Source of the DNA: Sphingosinicella flava
GTDB lineage: Bacteria; Pseudomonadota; Alphaproteobacteria; Sphingomonadales; Sphingomonadaceae
DNA: 64,000 bases
Direction: 5' to 3'
Assembly: GCF_016025255.1 (NCBI RefSeq)
Contig: NZ_CP065592.1
Location: forward strand, 1,221,122-1,285,121
Positions 43,527 to 51,205 of the stretch are shown here, in pieces (position 1 is the first letter of the stretch; every line of letters begins with the position of its first letter). Position numbers and translations under genes: made by a program. Below the pieces are notes generated by a model. The model was not told where the DNA came from, did not search any database, and saw only the letters and a list, made by a program, of their open reading frames with translations.

Positions 43527-43991
43527 TCAGGTCAATTCCCGCGCCGCATCCAGCACCGTCTGGGCGTGGCCAGGCACCTTCACCTTGCGCCAGACGCCCT
43601 TCACCACGCCGTCGCGGTCGATGAGGAAGGTGGCCCGGTCGATGCCCATATATTTGCGGCCATAGAGGCTCTTTTCCACCCAGGTGCCGAAGGCTTCGCA
43701 CGCGCTGCCGTCGCCGTCGCTGACCAGCGAGACGCGCAGGCCGTATTTTTCGGTGAACTTGCGGTGCTTTTCCGGATCGTCCTTCGAAATGCCGATGACC
43801 CAGGTGCCCGCTTTCTCGAATTCGCCGGCAAGGGCCGAAAAATCCTGCGCCTCCCGCGTGCAACCGGGAGTGTCGTCCTTGGGATAGAAATAGATGACGA
43901 GCTTCTGACCGTTGAAATCGGCCGGGCTGACCCTTTTTCCATCCATGCCCAGCAATGCCAGGTCCGGAACCTTGTCACCCACTTCGATCAT
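43527..43991 (-). CDS. bcp: BCP/PrxQ-type peroxiredoxin
   Basis: A 154-residue thiol peroxidase. The peroxidatic Cys lies in 'YPKDDTPGCTREAQDF'; the second Cys that many BCPs have five residues later is absent (Gln here), as in the one-Cys-type subset. It reduces peroxides with thioredoxin or another donor. ATG 43991 begins one base from the glnE stop (TGATG), so translation is coupled to glnE. Confidence 0.92.
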   Translation of the reverse strand: MIEVGDKVPDLALLGMDGKRVSPADFNGQKLVIYFYPKDDTPGCTREAQDFSALAGEFEKAGTWVIGISKDDPEKHRKFTEKYGLRVSLVSDGDGSACEAFGTWVEKSLYGRKYMGIDRATFLIDRDGVVKGVWRKVKVPGHAQTVLDAARELT

Positions 43992-46705
43992 CACAGTTTC
44001 TCCTCGTCTGCACGCGCGCCGGACACCCGGTCCCATAACGCGCTTATGCTTTGCCGCGCCGCATCGTGCGCGGCAAGAAGCGCGTCCCAGCTTTCCTCGC
44101 CGCACGCGCGCGCAACGAGCGGGCGGGAGGCTTCGGCGGGTTCGGCCGAATTGGGCGACACCAGCCGGAACATCACCAGCATGCCGGTGAGCAACCGGTG
44201 CGCCGCCATGATGTCCGGCGGAACCAGTCCGGCGGTCGCCAGATCGGTGATCGCGGCGGGAAGCTGCGGCCGCAAGCCGGTCTGGTAGCCGAGAGCAAGC
44301 GTCTGAACCGCGAATTCGAGGTCGACCAAGCCACCCCGGCCGAGCTTGATATCGAACGGCCCGGACGGCGGCTTGTGCCGCGCCATGTCCGCGCGCATCC
44401 TTGCCGCGTCGGCGACCAGCCGTTCGACATCGCGCGGCGCGGAGAGGACGGCATCGATCGCGGCCTTCAACGCCGCTCGCCCGGCGGGGGAGCCGTAGAC
44501 CGGCCGGGCGCGGGTCAGCGCCATATGCTCCCAGGTCCAGGCATGGTCGCGCTGATAGGCTGAAAAGCTCGCCAGCGACACGGCGAGAAGGCCGTCTTCT
44601 CCCGATGGCCGCAGCCGCGTGTCGACATCGTAAAGCGGGCCGGCGGCGGTCGGCACGCTCAGCGCCGCCGAAATGCGCCGCACCAGGCGATTGAAATAAT
44701 CGGTGGCGCCGAGCGGCTTCCCGCCATCGGAACGCGCGCCATAATCGCCGGTGAACAGATAGACGAGGTCGAGGTCGGACGCATGGGTCAACGCCTCCCC
44801 GCCGAGGCGGCCAAGGCCGAGGATCAGCAATTCCGATCCCGGCACCTTGCCATGCACCGCTTCGAATTCCGCCACGGCGGCATCGGCCAGCACCTGGATG
44901 GCCGCCTCCGCGACGCGCGCATAACCGGCGGCCGCTTCCAGCGGATCGGTGCGCGCGAGCATGAGCTGGGCGCCCAAGGCAAAGCGCCGTTCGTTGACGC
45001 GGCGCCGCACCCGGTCGAGCAGCATCTGATAATCCTCGCCTTGCCGCTCGTTGCGCGCGAAGGCGGCGATGAGGCGTTCGACCGGCGGAGCGGGCAGAAA
45101 GGCGGTGTCGTCGATCAGTCCGTCAAGCAGCTGCGGCCGCCGCCCAAGCTGATCGGCCAGCACCGGCGCATGGCTCAAAAGGGTCGCCAGCACATCGGTC
45201 AAGGCGGGCCGCGCCTCGATCAGCCGGTAGAAATTGACGCCGGTGGGAAGCCGCTCGACGACGTCGTCGAAGCGGTTCATGGCGCCCATCGGGTTGGGCG
45301 CCGTGCCAAGGGCCTGGATCAGGGCGGGCAGCATCGCTTCGAACGCCTCCATCGCGGCATTGGTGCGCAGCGACCGCGCCTTGCCCGACCGCCATCCTTC
45401 GATGCGCTGCCGCGCCTCCGCAGGATCGGGGAAGCCGAATGCCGCAAGCTGCGCCTCCAGCGCCTCGACGCCGCGCGGCAGGCGGCGTTCCTCCTGCCCG
45501 GACAAGCGCCCATAAATGGCCGCCACTCCGGCCACCGGCTCTTGCATCAGCGCGAGGAGGTCGCTCCCGTCCGCAAGGCCGTGAAGACGGGCGACGTTGG
45601 TCAGCGCATCGGCCGCGACCGGCAGACTGTGAGTCTGCTTGTCGTCGACCATTTGCAGGCGATGCTCGATCGTCCGGAACAGGCGATAGGCATCGCTCAG
45701 CAGCGCCGCTTCGTCGCCGGGAATGCGGCCCGCATCGCGCAAGGCCGCCAACGCGTCGAGCGTCGCGGGCGCACGCAACGCAGGCTCCCGTCCCCCATGG
45801 ATCAGCTGATGAATCTGGGCGAAGAATTCGATCTCCCGGATACCCCCCCGGCCCCGCTTCAGGTCGAAGCCCGGTCCCAATGCCTGCCCCTGCGCATAAT
45901 GGTCGCGGATGCGGCGGCTGATCGTCTGGATTTCGCCCAGGGCGCCGTAATCGAGCGAACGGCGCCACACGAAGGGATGAATGGCGTCGAGGAAATAGGC
46001 GCCCAAGGCCTTGTCGCCCGCAACGACGCGGGCGCGGATGAAGGCGGCCCGCTCCCAGGGCAGGGCCGTCGATTCATAATAAGAGATGGCCGCGTTGACC
46101 GGGAGCGCGATCGGCGTGACTTCCGGAGAAGGGCGCAGGCGCAGGTCGACGCGAAACGCATAACCGTCGCCGTCCCGCTTCTGCAGCAGCTCGATGATCC
46201 GCTGGCCGATCCGCACCGCGCCCTGTCCGGGCTCCTCCCGGGGCTTCAGCGGCAACCGTTCCGGATCGAACAGGAAGATGAGATCGACATCGGATGAGTA
46301 ATTGAGCTCGCGGCTGCCATGCTTCCCGAGCGCCAGTATGACGAACCCTTCCGGCGTCGCGCCGGGCGTGCGTTCGGCGATGGCCATTCGCACCGCCCGC
46401 TCCAGGCAGCGGTCCGCGAGATCCGACAATTCTTCCACCACCCGTTCCAACGGCAGGAGCCCGGCGAGATCGCCGAGGCCGAGCGCGAGCGCGAACGCGT
46501 TGCGTTCACGGCGGATCGCCGCGGCCGCCGGAAGATCCGCTTCGCCTTTTCCCGCCGCTGCAAGGATAGCGGCATCCGCACCTTTCTCGATCAAGACGGC
46601 CGGGATGTCGGGAAAGGTCTCAAGCTGGAGTCTCAAATAAGGACTATGATCCCGCGCCCGGGCCAAAGCGTTGTTAATATTGGGTACATCCACTGTAGCC
46701 GCCAT
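43991..46705 (-). CDS. glnE: GlnE, glutamine synthetase adenylyltransferase/deadenylyltransferase
   Basis: A 904-residue bifunctional enzyme. The N-terminal adenylyl-removing domain has 'GKHGSRELNYSSDVDLIFLFD', and the C-terminal adenylyltransferase domain has 'GLGRLGGEALTHASDLDLVYLFTG', each a nucleotidyltransferase motif (GxG...DxD). It switches glutamine synthetase off and on by AMP transfer according to PII and glutamine. The length is typical. Followed directly by bcp. Confidence 0.95.
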   Translation of the reverse strand: MAATVDVPNINNALARARDHSPYLRLQLETFPDIPAVLIEKGADAAILAAAGKGEADLPAAAAIRRERNAFALALGLGDLAGLLPLERVVEELSDLADRCLERAVRMAIAERTPGATPEGFVILALGKHGSRELNYSSDVDLIFLFDPERLPLKPREEPGQGAVRIGQRIIELLQKRDGDGYAFRVDLRLRPSPEVTPIALPVNAAISYYESTALPWERAAFIRARVVAGDKALGAYFLDAIHPFVWRRSLDYGALGEIQTISRRIRDHYAQGQALGPGFDLKRGRGGIREIEFFAQIHQLIHGGREPALRAPATLDALAALRDAGRIPGDEAALLSDAYRLFRTIEHRLQMVDDKQTHSLPVAADALTNVARLHGLADGSDLLALMQEPVAGVAAIYGRLSGQEERRLPRGVEALEAQLAAFGFPDPAEARQRIEGWRSGKARSLRTNAAMEAFEAMLPALIQALGTAPNPMGAMNRFDDVVERLPTGVNFYRLIEARPALTDVLATLLSHAPVLADQLGRRPQLLDGLIDDTAFLPAPPVERLIAAFARNERQGEDYQMLLDRVRRRVNERRFALGAQLMLARTDPLEAAAGYARVAEAAIQVLADAAVAEFEAVHGKVPGSELLILGLGRLGGEALTHASDLDLVYLFTGDYGARSDGGKPLGATDYFNRLVRRISAALSVPTAAGPLYDVDTRLRPSGEDGLLAVSLASFSAYQRDHAWTWEHMALTRARPVYGSPAGRAALKAAIDAVLSAPRDVERLVADAARMRADMARHKPPSGPFDIKLGRGGLVDLEFAVQTLALGYQTGLRPQLPAAITDLATAGLVPPDIMAAHRLLTGMLVMFRLVSPNSAEPAEASRPLVARACGEESWDALLAAHDAARQSISALWDRVSGARADEEKL

Positions 46706-46759
46706 GTCACATCCCGGACCCGTTCCGTTCTACACGCGCAATATTTGCAACCCTCGCAA

Positions 46760-46773
46760 AGAACATACGTTCT
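46760..46773. promoter_or_regulatory. 14-bp inverted repeat AGAAC-ATAC-GTTCT
   Basis: A perfect palindrome in the gap upstream of the 49-residue reading frame and 55 bases from the glnE start. It may bind a dimeric regulator. The rest of the 359-bp glnE-ecfG gap holds that small frame and a partial repeat motif (GTTCGACAGGCTCA, 47014-47027). Confidence 0.35.
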
Positions 46774-46809
46774 ACCGGCGTGGATAGGATTAACCCGAGA
46801 AACGAAGCC

Positions 46810-46959
46810 ATGGTCAATGCCACGTCCCGGCGCTTTGTAAAGGTCGCCCCGCCGACCATACATGCCGGGCTCGGCAATGCCCTAAGAGAGGCTTTCCAGG
46901 TTGGCGGCGACTTGCGCTGCCTGAAGGGCTTTGAGGATCTTCTCGCCCGCCTCGACTAA
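46810..46959 (+). CDS. Possible 49-residue NepR-like protein
   Basis: A short frame (ATG 46810, or GTG 46780 giving 59 residues). Its last 30 residues, LGNALREAFQ...FEDLLARLD, align without gaps with the core of the NepR encoded at 49090: same spacing of G-x-A-L-R, aromatic, Q, and D-L-L-x-x-L, 9 of 30 identical. The Glu-x-x-Pro motif of classical NepR is missing, and the ribosome binding site is weak. It is convergent with ecfG, the gene encoding the sigma factor NepR would bind. It could be a second anti-sigma factor or a chance frame; the region is otherwise non-coding. Confidence 0.35.
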   Translation: MVNATSRRFVKVAPPTIHAGLGNALREAFQVGGDLRCLKGFEDLLARLD

Positions 46960-47064
46960 GCGTGCCCGCCATTTGCATTGCATAATATTGGGTACGAAAA
47001 CCTGCCGCACGTTCGACAGGCTCAACCCGCAGGCAGTCCGGAATAGAATAAGCGATCGCGCGGA

Positions 47065-47712
47065 TCAGAATTCGCGATCGCGGCTGAGGTCGTCGACTTC
47101 GTTCATGATCGTCTGAAGCGCGGTCTTGTCGCTGTCGGTCCGGTGCTCGCGACGGGACGGAAGATTGCCTTCGCTCAGCAATTGCTCGAGCGCGACACGC
47201 CCGCGCGCCACGCGGCTCTTGATGGTGCCGACGGCGCAGCCGCAAATCTCCGCCGCTTCCTCATAAGCGAAGCCGCCCGCGCCGACGAGAATCAGCGCTT
47301 CGCGCTGGGGCTGCGGCAAATGCATCAGCGCGCGCTGCATGTCGCCAAGCTCGACATGGCGATCCTGGCTCGCGGGCGCCGCGAGCAGCTTGGACGCCGT
47401 GATCTCGTCCCATTCGCCCTTGAAACGCGCGCGGCGCATCTGGGACAGGAACAGGTTGCGCAGGATGATGAAGGTCCAGGCGCGCATGTTGGTGCCCGCC
47501 TGAAAACGCTTGCGCGCGGCCCAGGCCTTGAGCAGCGTTTCCTGAACCAGATCGTCGGCGAGATCGCGGCTACCGGACAAAGAGCGCCCGAAAGCGCGCA
47601 GATGCGGGATGACCTGCGCCAGCTGGTCCTTGAATTCGTCGTCGGGCAACGGGACGAGGACGTCCGGATTGCCGTTATCTTGTACCGCGGTGGGCGTTTC
47701 GCCAACCATCAT
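47065..47712 (-). CDS. ecfG: EcfG, general stress response sigma factor
   Basis: A 215-residue ECF sigma factor. The region 2 pattern 'ADDLVQETLLKAWAARKRFQAGTNMRAWTFIILRNLFLSQMRR' includes the -10 recognition helix; region 4 reads 'LPQPQREALILVGAGGFAYEEAAEICGCAVGTIKSRVARGR', whose helix-turn-helix reads the -35 box. The adjacent phyR and nepR genes identify it as EcfG. In non-stressed cells NepR holds it; phosphorylated PhyR takes NepR away and EcfG transcribes stress genes from GGAAC-N16-17-cGTT promoters. ATG 47712 has GGGGGAT upstream; an ATG at 47745 lacks one. Confidence 0.93.
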   Translation of the reverse strand: MMVGETPTAVQDNGNPDVLVPLPDDEFKDQLAQVIPHLRAFGRSLSGSRDLADDLVQETLLKAWAARKRFQAGTNMRAWTFIILRNLFLSQMRRARFKGEWDEITASKLLAAPASQDRHVELGDMQRALMHLPQPQREALILVGAGGFAYEEAAEICGCAVGTIKSRVARGRVALEQLLSEGNLPSRREHRTDSDKTALQTIMNEVDDLSRDREF

Positions 47713-47794
47713 AAATCCCCCGTGAAGGCGGTAAGCATCTGACATCCATGGCTGATTTGGGGAGCGGACGCACCCCGTAATATGTCGTGGGTAA

Positions 47795-47932
47795 TCAACG
47801 CCAGATGAGCAGGATGATCGCGAAGAGAATGATGACGAGAAAGAGGGATATGGGAAGGATGACCCGCGTCATGCGCGGCGTTGCGCCGGCCCTTGCTTCG
47901 GTCGTTCCGATATGTTGCTCGCCTTCGTCCAT
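47795..47932 (-). CDS. Small membrane protein between phyR and ecfG
   Basis: A 45-residue protein: a polar N-terminus (MDEGEQHIGTTEARAGATPRM) then one transmembrane helix (TRVILPISLFLVIILFAIILLIWR) to the end. AAGGGGAG lies about 10 bases before ATG 47932. A near-perfect EcfG promoter (47995-47971, minus strand) is positioned to give a leader of about 30 nt. The gene would share that transcript with ecfG, 82 bases downstream. Its function is unknown; coupling to ecfG suggests a link to the stress response. Confidence 0.7.
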   Translation of the reverse strand: MDEGEQHIGTTEARAGATPRMTRVILPISLFLVIILFAIILLIWR

Positions 47933-47962
47933 GGATGGGACGCTCCCCTTCGAAATCCGTGA

Positions 47963-47993
47963 AACCCGCCAACGCGGCACGCGCTGGCGGGTT
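47963..47993 (-). terminator. Hairpin terminator of phyR, overlapping an EcfG promoter
   Basis: AACCCGCC (47963-47970) pairs with GGCGGGTT (47986-47993), extended by a few more pairs, with a 5-nt loop and a short TTT after it on the minus strand. It lies 10 bases past the phyR stop. Confidence 0.6.
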
Positions 47994-47995
47994 CC
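47971..47995 (-). promoter_or_regulatory. EcfG promoter upstream of the 45-residue gene and ecfG
   Basis: On the minus strand GGAAC (47995-47991), a 17-nt spacer, then GTT (47973-47971) match the EcfG consensus. Transcription would start near 47962, about 30 nt before ATG 47932. This predicts positive autoregulation of ecfG. Confidence 0.75.
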
Positions 47996-48003
47996 AAATG
48001 TTG

Positions 48004-48801
48004 CTAGGCCGGAACGGTCGCCGTGTCGAAGAACAGGGCTTGCGCGATCGCCGCCTTCACCGTCGAACGCTGGAACGGCTTGGTGATGAGGAAGGTCGGT
48101 TCCGGGCGTTCGCCGGTCAGCAGACGTTCCGGGAAGGCGGTGATGAAGATCACCGGCACCGAAAATTCGGCCAGGATATCCTTCACCGCGTCGATGCCGG
48201 AGCTGTCGTCGGCGAGCTGGATATCGGCCAGAACCAGGCCCGGTCGATGCGCCCGCGCCTGCGCGACCGCTTCGTCGCGCGTCACCGCGACGCCCGTCAC
48301 CGTATGGCCGAGATCGCGGACGATCGTTTCGATATCCATGGCGATGATCGGCTCGTCCTCGATGATGAGGACTTCGGCGCGCGTCTGGCGCTCGATTTCT
48401 TCCAGCGCTTCGGCGACAAGCCGCTCGACCTCGTCCGCTTCGGCACCGATCAGATAGCCGGTATCCTCGGGCGTGAAGCCTTCCATGGCCGTCAGCAACA
48501 AGGCCTGGCGGGACAAGGGCGTGATCCGCGCGAGGCGGGCTTGGGCAATGCCTTCGGCATCCTCGAAGCCGGATCCCGCGCCCGGATCCTCTTCGATATT
48601 GGCGGTCGACCAGATGGCATGGAAGGTCCGGTAAAGACCAAGGCGCGCGTCGACATCGCGTGGAAAATCGTCCGGCGCCGCGACGATCGCCTCCAGCGTC
48701 GCACGCACGAAGGCGTCGCCATGCTGCTGCGAGCCCGTCAGGGCGCGCGCATAGCGCCGCAAAAAGGGAAGGTGAGGCGCGAGTTCCTGGCCTAGCGACA
48801 T
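48004..48801 (-). CDS. phyR: PhyR, anti-anti-sigma response regulator
   Basis: A 265-residue protein with the unique PhyR arrangement. Residues about 1-125 are an EcfG-like sigma mimic domain ('LPFLRRYARALTGSQQHGDAFVRATLEAIV', 'RITPLSRQALLLTAMEGFTPEDTGYLIG'), and residues about 142-258 are a receiver domain with phospho-acceptor Asp193 (VLADIQL), acidic pair Glu148/Asp149, Thr221 and Lys241. When phosphorylated it opens and binds NepR, releasing EcfG. ATG 48801 follows AAGGAG. Divergent from nepR with a 288-bp shared upstream region. Confidence 0.96.
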   Translation of the reverse strand: MSLGQELAPHLPFLRRYARALTGSQQHGDAFVRATLEAIVAAPDDFPRDVDARLGLYRTFHAIWSTANIEEDPGAGSGFEDAEGIAQARLARITPLSRQALLLTAMEGFTPEDTGYLIGAEADEVERLVAEALEEIERQTRAEVLIIEDEPIIAMDIETIVRDLGHTVTGVAVTRDEAVAQARAHRPGLVLADIQLADDSSGIDAVKDILAEFSVPVIFITAFPERLLTGERPEPTFLITKPFQRSTVKAAIAQALFFDTATVPA

Positions 48802-48936
48802 ATTCGTTACGACTCCTTCATGACCGGGACGATAGTTGAGAACCCGCCCCGCGCTTTGCAAGCCCGCCGCGCGGCGCCTGCCCGATGACCTATCTGCACG
48901 AAGAAACCGGCCCAGCCCGCCCTTCACACGAAACAT

Positions 48937-48961
48937 GGAACCAACAGCGCAGTTTTTTGTT
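48937..48961 (+). promoter_or_regulatory. EcfG promoter of nepR inside an inverted repeat
   Basis: GGAAC (48937-48941), a 17-nt spacer, GTT (48959-48961). The flanks CATGGAA (48934-48940) and TTCCATG (48961-48967) are perfect inverted repeats, so the complementary strand reads GAAAC-N17-GTT toward phyR, one mismatch from consensus. It may act as a two-way promoter, with leaders of about 120-130 nt on each side. Confidence 0.7.
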
Positions 48962-49089
48962 TCCATGCCACTGCAGGCAATTTATTTCGCCTTGCAATTT
49001 TTCGTGCTGCCCGGGGCGGAAGCGCTTCCGCCGTCCGGGCATATTGATGATGGATTGCGGGCGCGGCCGTGCCGCGAGGGGTACAGACT

Positions 49090-49290
49090 TTGAACTTTCA
49101 CGACGACAAAGACGGCGACAGCCGGCGAAAGAGCGACAATCTGCCAGACAACGGCCCCGACTTCGCTCCGAAGAGCAAGAAGAAGCCTGCTTCGCCGGAA
49201 GTGGGCCATGCCCTGCGCTCGGTCTATCAGCAGACGATCAACGAAGATATTCCGCCCGAAATGCTCGATCTGCTCGGAAAGCTCGGCTAA
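49090..49290 (+). CDS. nepR: NepR, anti-sigma factor of EcfG
   Basis: A 66-residue anti-sigma factor. Its conserved core 'VGHALRSVYQQTINEDIPPEMLDLLGKL' (residues 38-65) contains both NepR helices; the N-terminus is polar and Lys-rich. I chose TTG 49090 because GAGGGG lies 8 bases upstream; GTG 49069 would add seven residues without one. NepR binds EcfG in resting cells and phospho-PhyR in stressed cells. It is divergent from phyR and followed by phyP, not by ecfG. Confidence 0.93.
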   Translation: MNFHDDKDGDSRRKSDNLPDNGPDFAPKSKKKPASPEVGHALRSVYQQTINEDIPPEMLDLLGKLG

Positions 49291-49294
49291 CGGT

Positions 49295-49311
49295 GCCGCC
49301 CAAAGGGCGGC
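49295..49311 (+). other. Stem-loop between nepR and phyP
   Basis: GCCGCCC-AAA-GGGCGGC, a perfect 7-bp stem in the 39-bp nepR-phyP gap, with no T-run. It could damp read-through or stabilise the nepR message, lowering phyP relative to nepR. Confidence 0.5.
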
Positions 49312-49329
49312 GAACGAGGCACTAGGCGC

Positions 49330-50889
49330 GTGAATTTTCTCAGCAACAGCCGGATCGCATCCGCTTTCGGGCGATTGCCGACAGGCCCCAAGATGCTAGT
49401 TATTCTGGCATCGTGCCTCCTCCCTCTCCTGGTCATTGCGATACTTGCTTCCGTCCAGAGCGCGCAGCAAAATCGCAACAAGCGGCAGGCCGAGGCCGAG
49501 GCCCGTTTGGAAGTGGCGGCCCAGCGCATCGATTCCGCTTTGTCTCGGATCGGCCTCACCATCGGGGCCGCCACTGCGGCGGTGGAATTCTCGCCGCCCG
49601 AATCCAAGGTCTGCGAAGCCACGCTCCGCCGGTTGAGCGGCACCCAGACCGCAGGCCGTTACGCCCTTTACGGCCAGAATAGCGAAGTGCGTTGCGCGAC
49701 CCCCGGCTTCGTGCCGCCCAACATACCGCAGAGCCTGGAACGCAGTGGAGCAGTGACCGAATTGCTTTCCACGGGCGAAGCGCTGCGCTTCACCCTGTTC
49801 GGGGCGGGCGGGCGTGTCGAAGGCGTGGGCGAACTGCCGATCGCTGCCTTGAGGCGGCTCGCCCTTCCACCGGATTCCCCGAAAGATTTCACGCTCGACA
49901 TGGTGCAGGGCGGACGATCCATATCGTTGACCGACGGATTTCGCGGCGGCCCGCTGATCGAGACGGTGAGCCTGTCGAAACCGTTGACGCCGGACGGTTT
50001 GGAGCTTCGTCTCGTCGCGGGCGCCGTGCCGATCAGCGCCAATGAATTCGTGATGATCCTGCTCCCCGTCTTGATGTGGGTCGGCGCGGCGGCCATCGGC
50101 TGGGTCATCGTCAGCCGCCTTCTTCTGCGTCCGCTCGTGCGCATGCAGAAAGTGGTGTCGGCCTACCAGCCCGGCGACCGGCAATTCTATCTGCCGCTGA
50201 TCCGCACCCCGGCGCAGGAAATACGGGATCTCGGCGACGCCTTCGAACAATTGACCCGCACCGTCGCCCGCCACGAAGCGGATCTGGAGGACGCCGTGGA
50301 GCGCCAGAGGAAGCTGGTGCGGGAGGTGCATCACCGTGTGAAGAACAACCTCCAGGTCGTCGCCTCTCTGCTCAACATCCATTCGCGCGGCTCGCCTGAC
50401 GAGGGCGTCGCGGCGGCTTACGCCTCGATCCAGCGGCGCGTCGACGCGCTCGCCGTCGTCCATCGCAATCACTATGCGGAGTTGGAGGAAAATCGCGGCG
50501 TGGCGTTGAAGCCGCTCATTTCCGAATTGAGCTCCAACCTGCGCGGCACAGCGCCTTCCAGCGCCGCCAATATGGCGATCGCCCTCAACGTCGCCCCGGT
50601 TCACGTGACTCAGGATGTCGCGGTCTCGGTCGCCTTCCTCATCACCGAAATTGTCGAATATGGCATGTTCTGCGGGGCGCGGAGCGTGATGATTTCCCTG
50701 TCCAACAGCGGCGACGGCACGGCGCTTTTGTCCATCATGTCGGACAGCTTGAAGCCGGAAGCGGCATGCGCGGACACCCTTACAGAGCGTTTTGAGCGGA
50801 TTATCACCGGATTGTCGCGCCAATTGCGCAGCACGATGCACAAGGATGTCGAAACCGGCTGCTATTCGCTCGCGATCACAATCGTCTGA
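49330..50889 (+). CDS. phyP: PhyP-like HisKA_2 sensor protein of the general stress locus
   Basis: A 519-residue inner-membrane protein: transmembrane helix about 20-42, periplasmic sensor about 43-237, second helix about 238-262, HAMP-like linker, then the HisKA_2 box 'REVHHRVKNNLQVVASLLNIHSRG' (His334/335). The ATPase domain is degenerate. The N-box position reads FLITEIVEYGMFC (437-449), with both conserved Asn replaced, and no DxGxG motif follows. That fits PhyP of Sphingomonas melonis Fr1, reported as a negative regulator of PhyR, so phosphatase rather than kinase action is likely. GTG 49330 is the first start after nepR, probably the same operon. Confidence 0.85.
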   Translation: MNFLSNSRIASAFGRLPTGPKMLVILASCLLPLLVIAILASVQSAQQNRNKRQAEAEARLEVAAQRIDSALSRIGLTIGAATAAVEFSPPESKVCEATLRRLSGTQTAGRYALYGQNSEVRCATPGFVPPNIPQSLERSGAVTELLSTGEALRFTLFGAGGRVEGVGELPIAALRRLALPPDSPKDFTLDMVQGGRSISLTDGFRGGPLIETVSLSKPLTPDGLELRLVAGAVPISANEFVMILLPVLMWVGAAAIGWVIVSRLLLRPLVRMQKVVSAYQPGDRQFYLPLIRTPAQEIRDLGDAFEQLTRTVARHEADLEDAVERQRKLVREVHHRVKNNLQVVASLLNIHSRGSPDEGVAAAYASIQRRVDALAVVHRNHYAELEENRGVALKPLISELSSNLRGTAPSSAANMAIALNVAPVHVTQDVAVSVAFLITEIVEYGMFCGARSVMISLSNSGDGTALLSIMSDSLKPEAACADTLTERFERIITGLSRQLRSTMHKDVETGCYSLAITIV

Positions 50890-50901
50890 CGCTGCCCAAT
50901 C

Positions 50902-51063
50902 CTAGGATTGACCCCCTTTCGGACGCGCGACCGTCCGTTTTTTCGCCTTCTGCAATTCTTTCGCCCCTTGGCCGGCGGCATTGGCGGCATCGATCACATG
51001 AACTCTATCCTGATGCACTCCGTCGATATCGGAATGCGGCGGCGTTTTTACGGGCTTCGACAC
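50902..51063 (-). CDS. Possible 53-residue protein, unknown function
   Basis: A frame starting at GTG 51063 with AAGGAG about 10 bases upstream. The product is basic and hydrophilic (MSKPVKTPPHSDIDG... ending GAKELQKAKKRTVARPKGGQS) with no membrane segment. The stop lies in a 14-bp palindrome (CAATCCTAGGATTG, 50897-50910). It lies opposite the general stress locus, between phyP and the small RNA candidate. No family is recognised; it may be real but weakly supported. Confidence 0.4.
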   Translation of the reverse strand: MSKPVKTPPHSDIDGVHQDRVHVIDAANAAGQGAKELQKAKKRTVARPKGGQS

Positions 51064-51174
51064 GGTTTTCGGACTCCTTCCCCAAATCAACCGCCTTTTT
51101 CCCTTAGGGTTTCCAATCCCTTCGGCGCCTGGAAAAATTATTTTTACTTTGCGCATTTTTTTGGAATTTTGTAT

Positions 51175-51199
51175 GGAACCACCCGCTGCCAACATCGTT
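51175..51199 (+). promoter_or_regulatory. EcfG promoter of a candidate small RNA
   Basis: GGAAC (51175-51179), a 17-nt spacer, GTT (51197-51199) preceded by C, exactly the EcfG consensus. The preceding 90 bases are unusually AT-rich for this genome, like an UP element. No protein-coding gene starts within 290 bases. Confidence 0.75.
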
Positions 51200-51205
51200 G
51201 TGCAG

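Noticed and set aside
49081-49089. Earlier nepR start at GTG 49069
   Set aside because: TTG 49090 has GAGGGG at ideal spacing; GTG 49069 has none. Kept only as an alternative.
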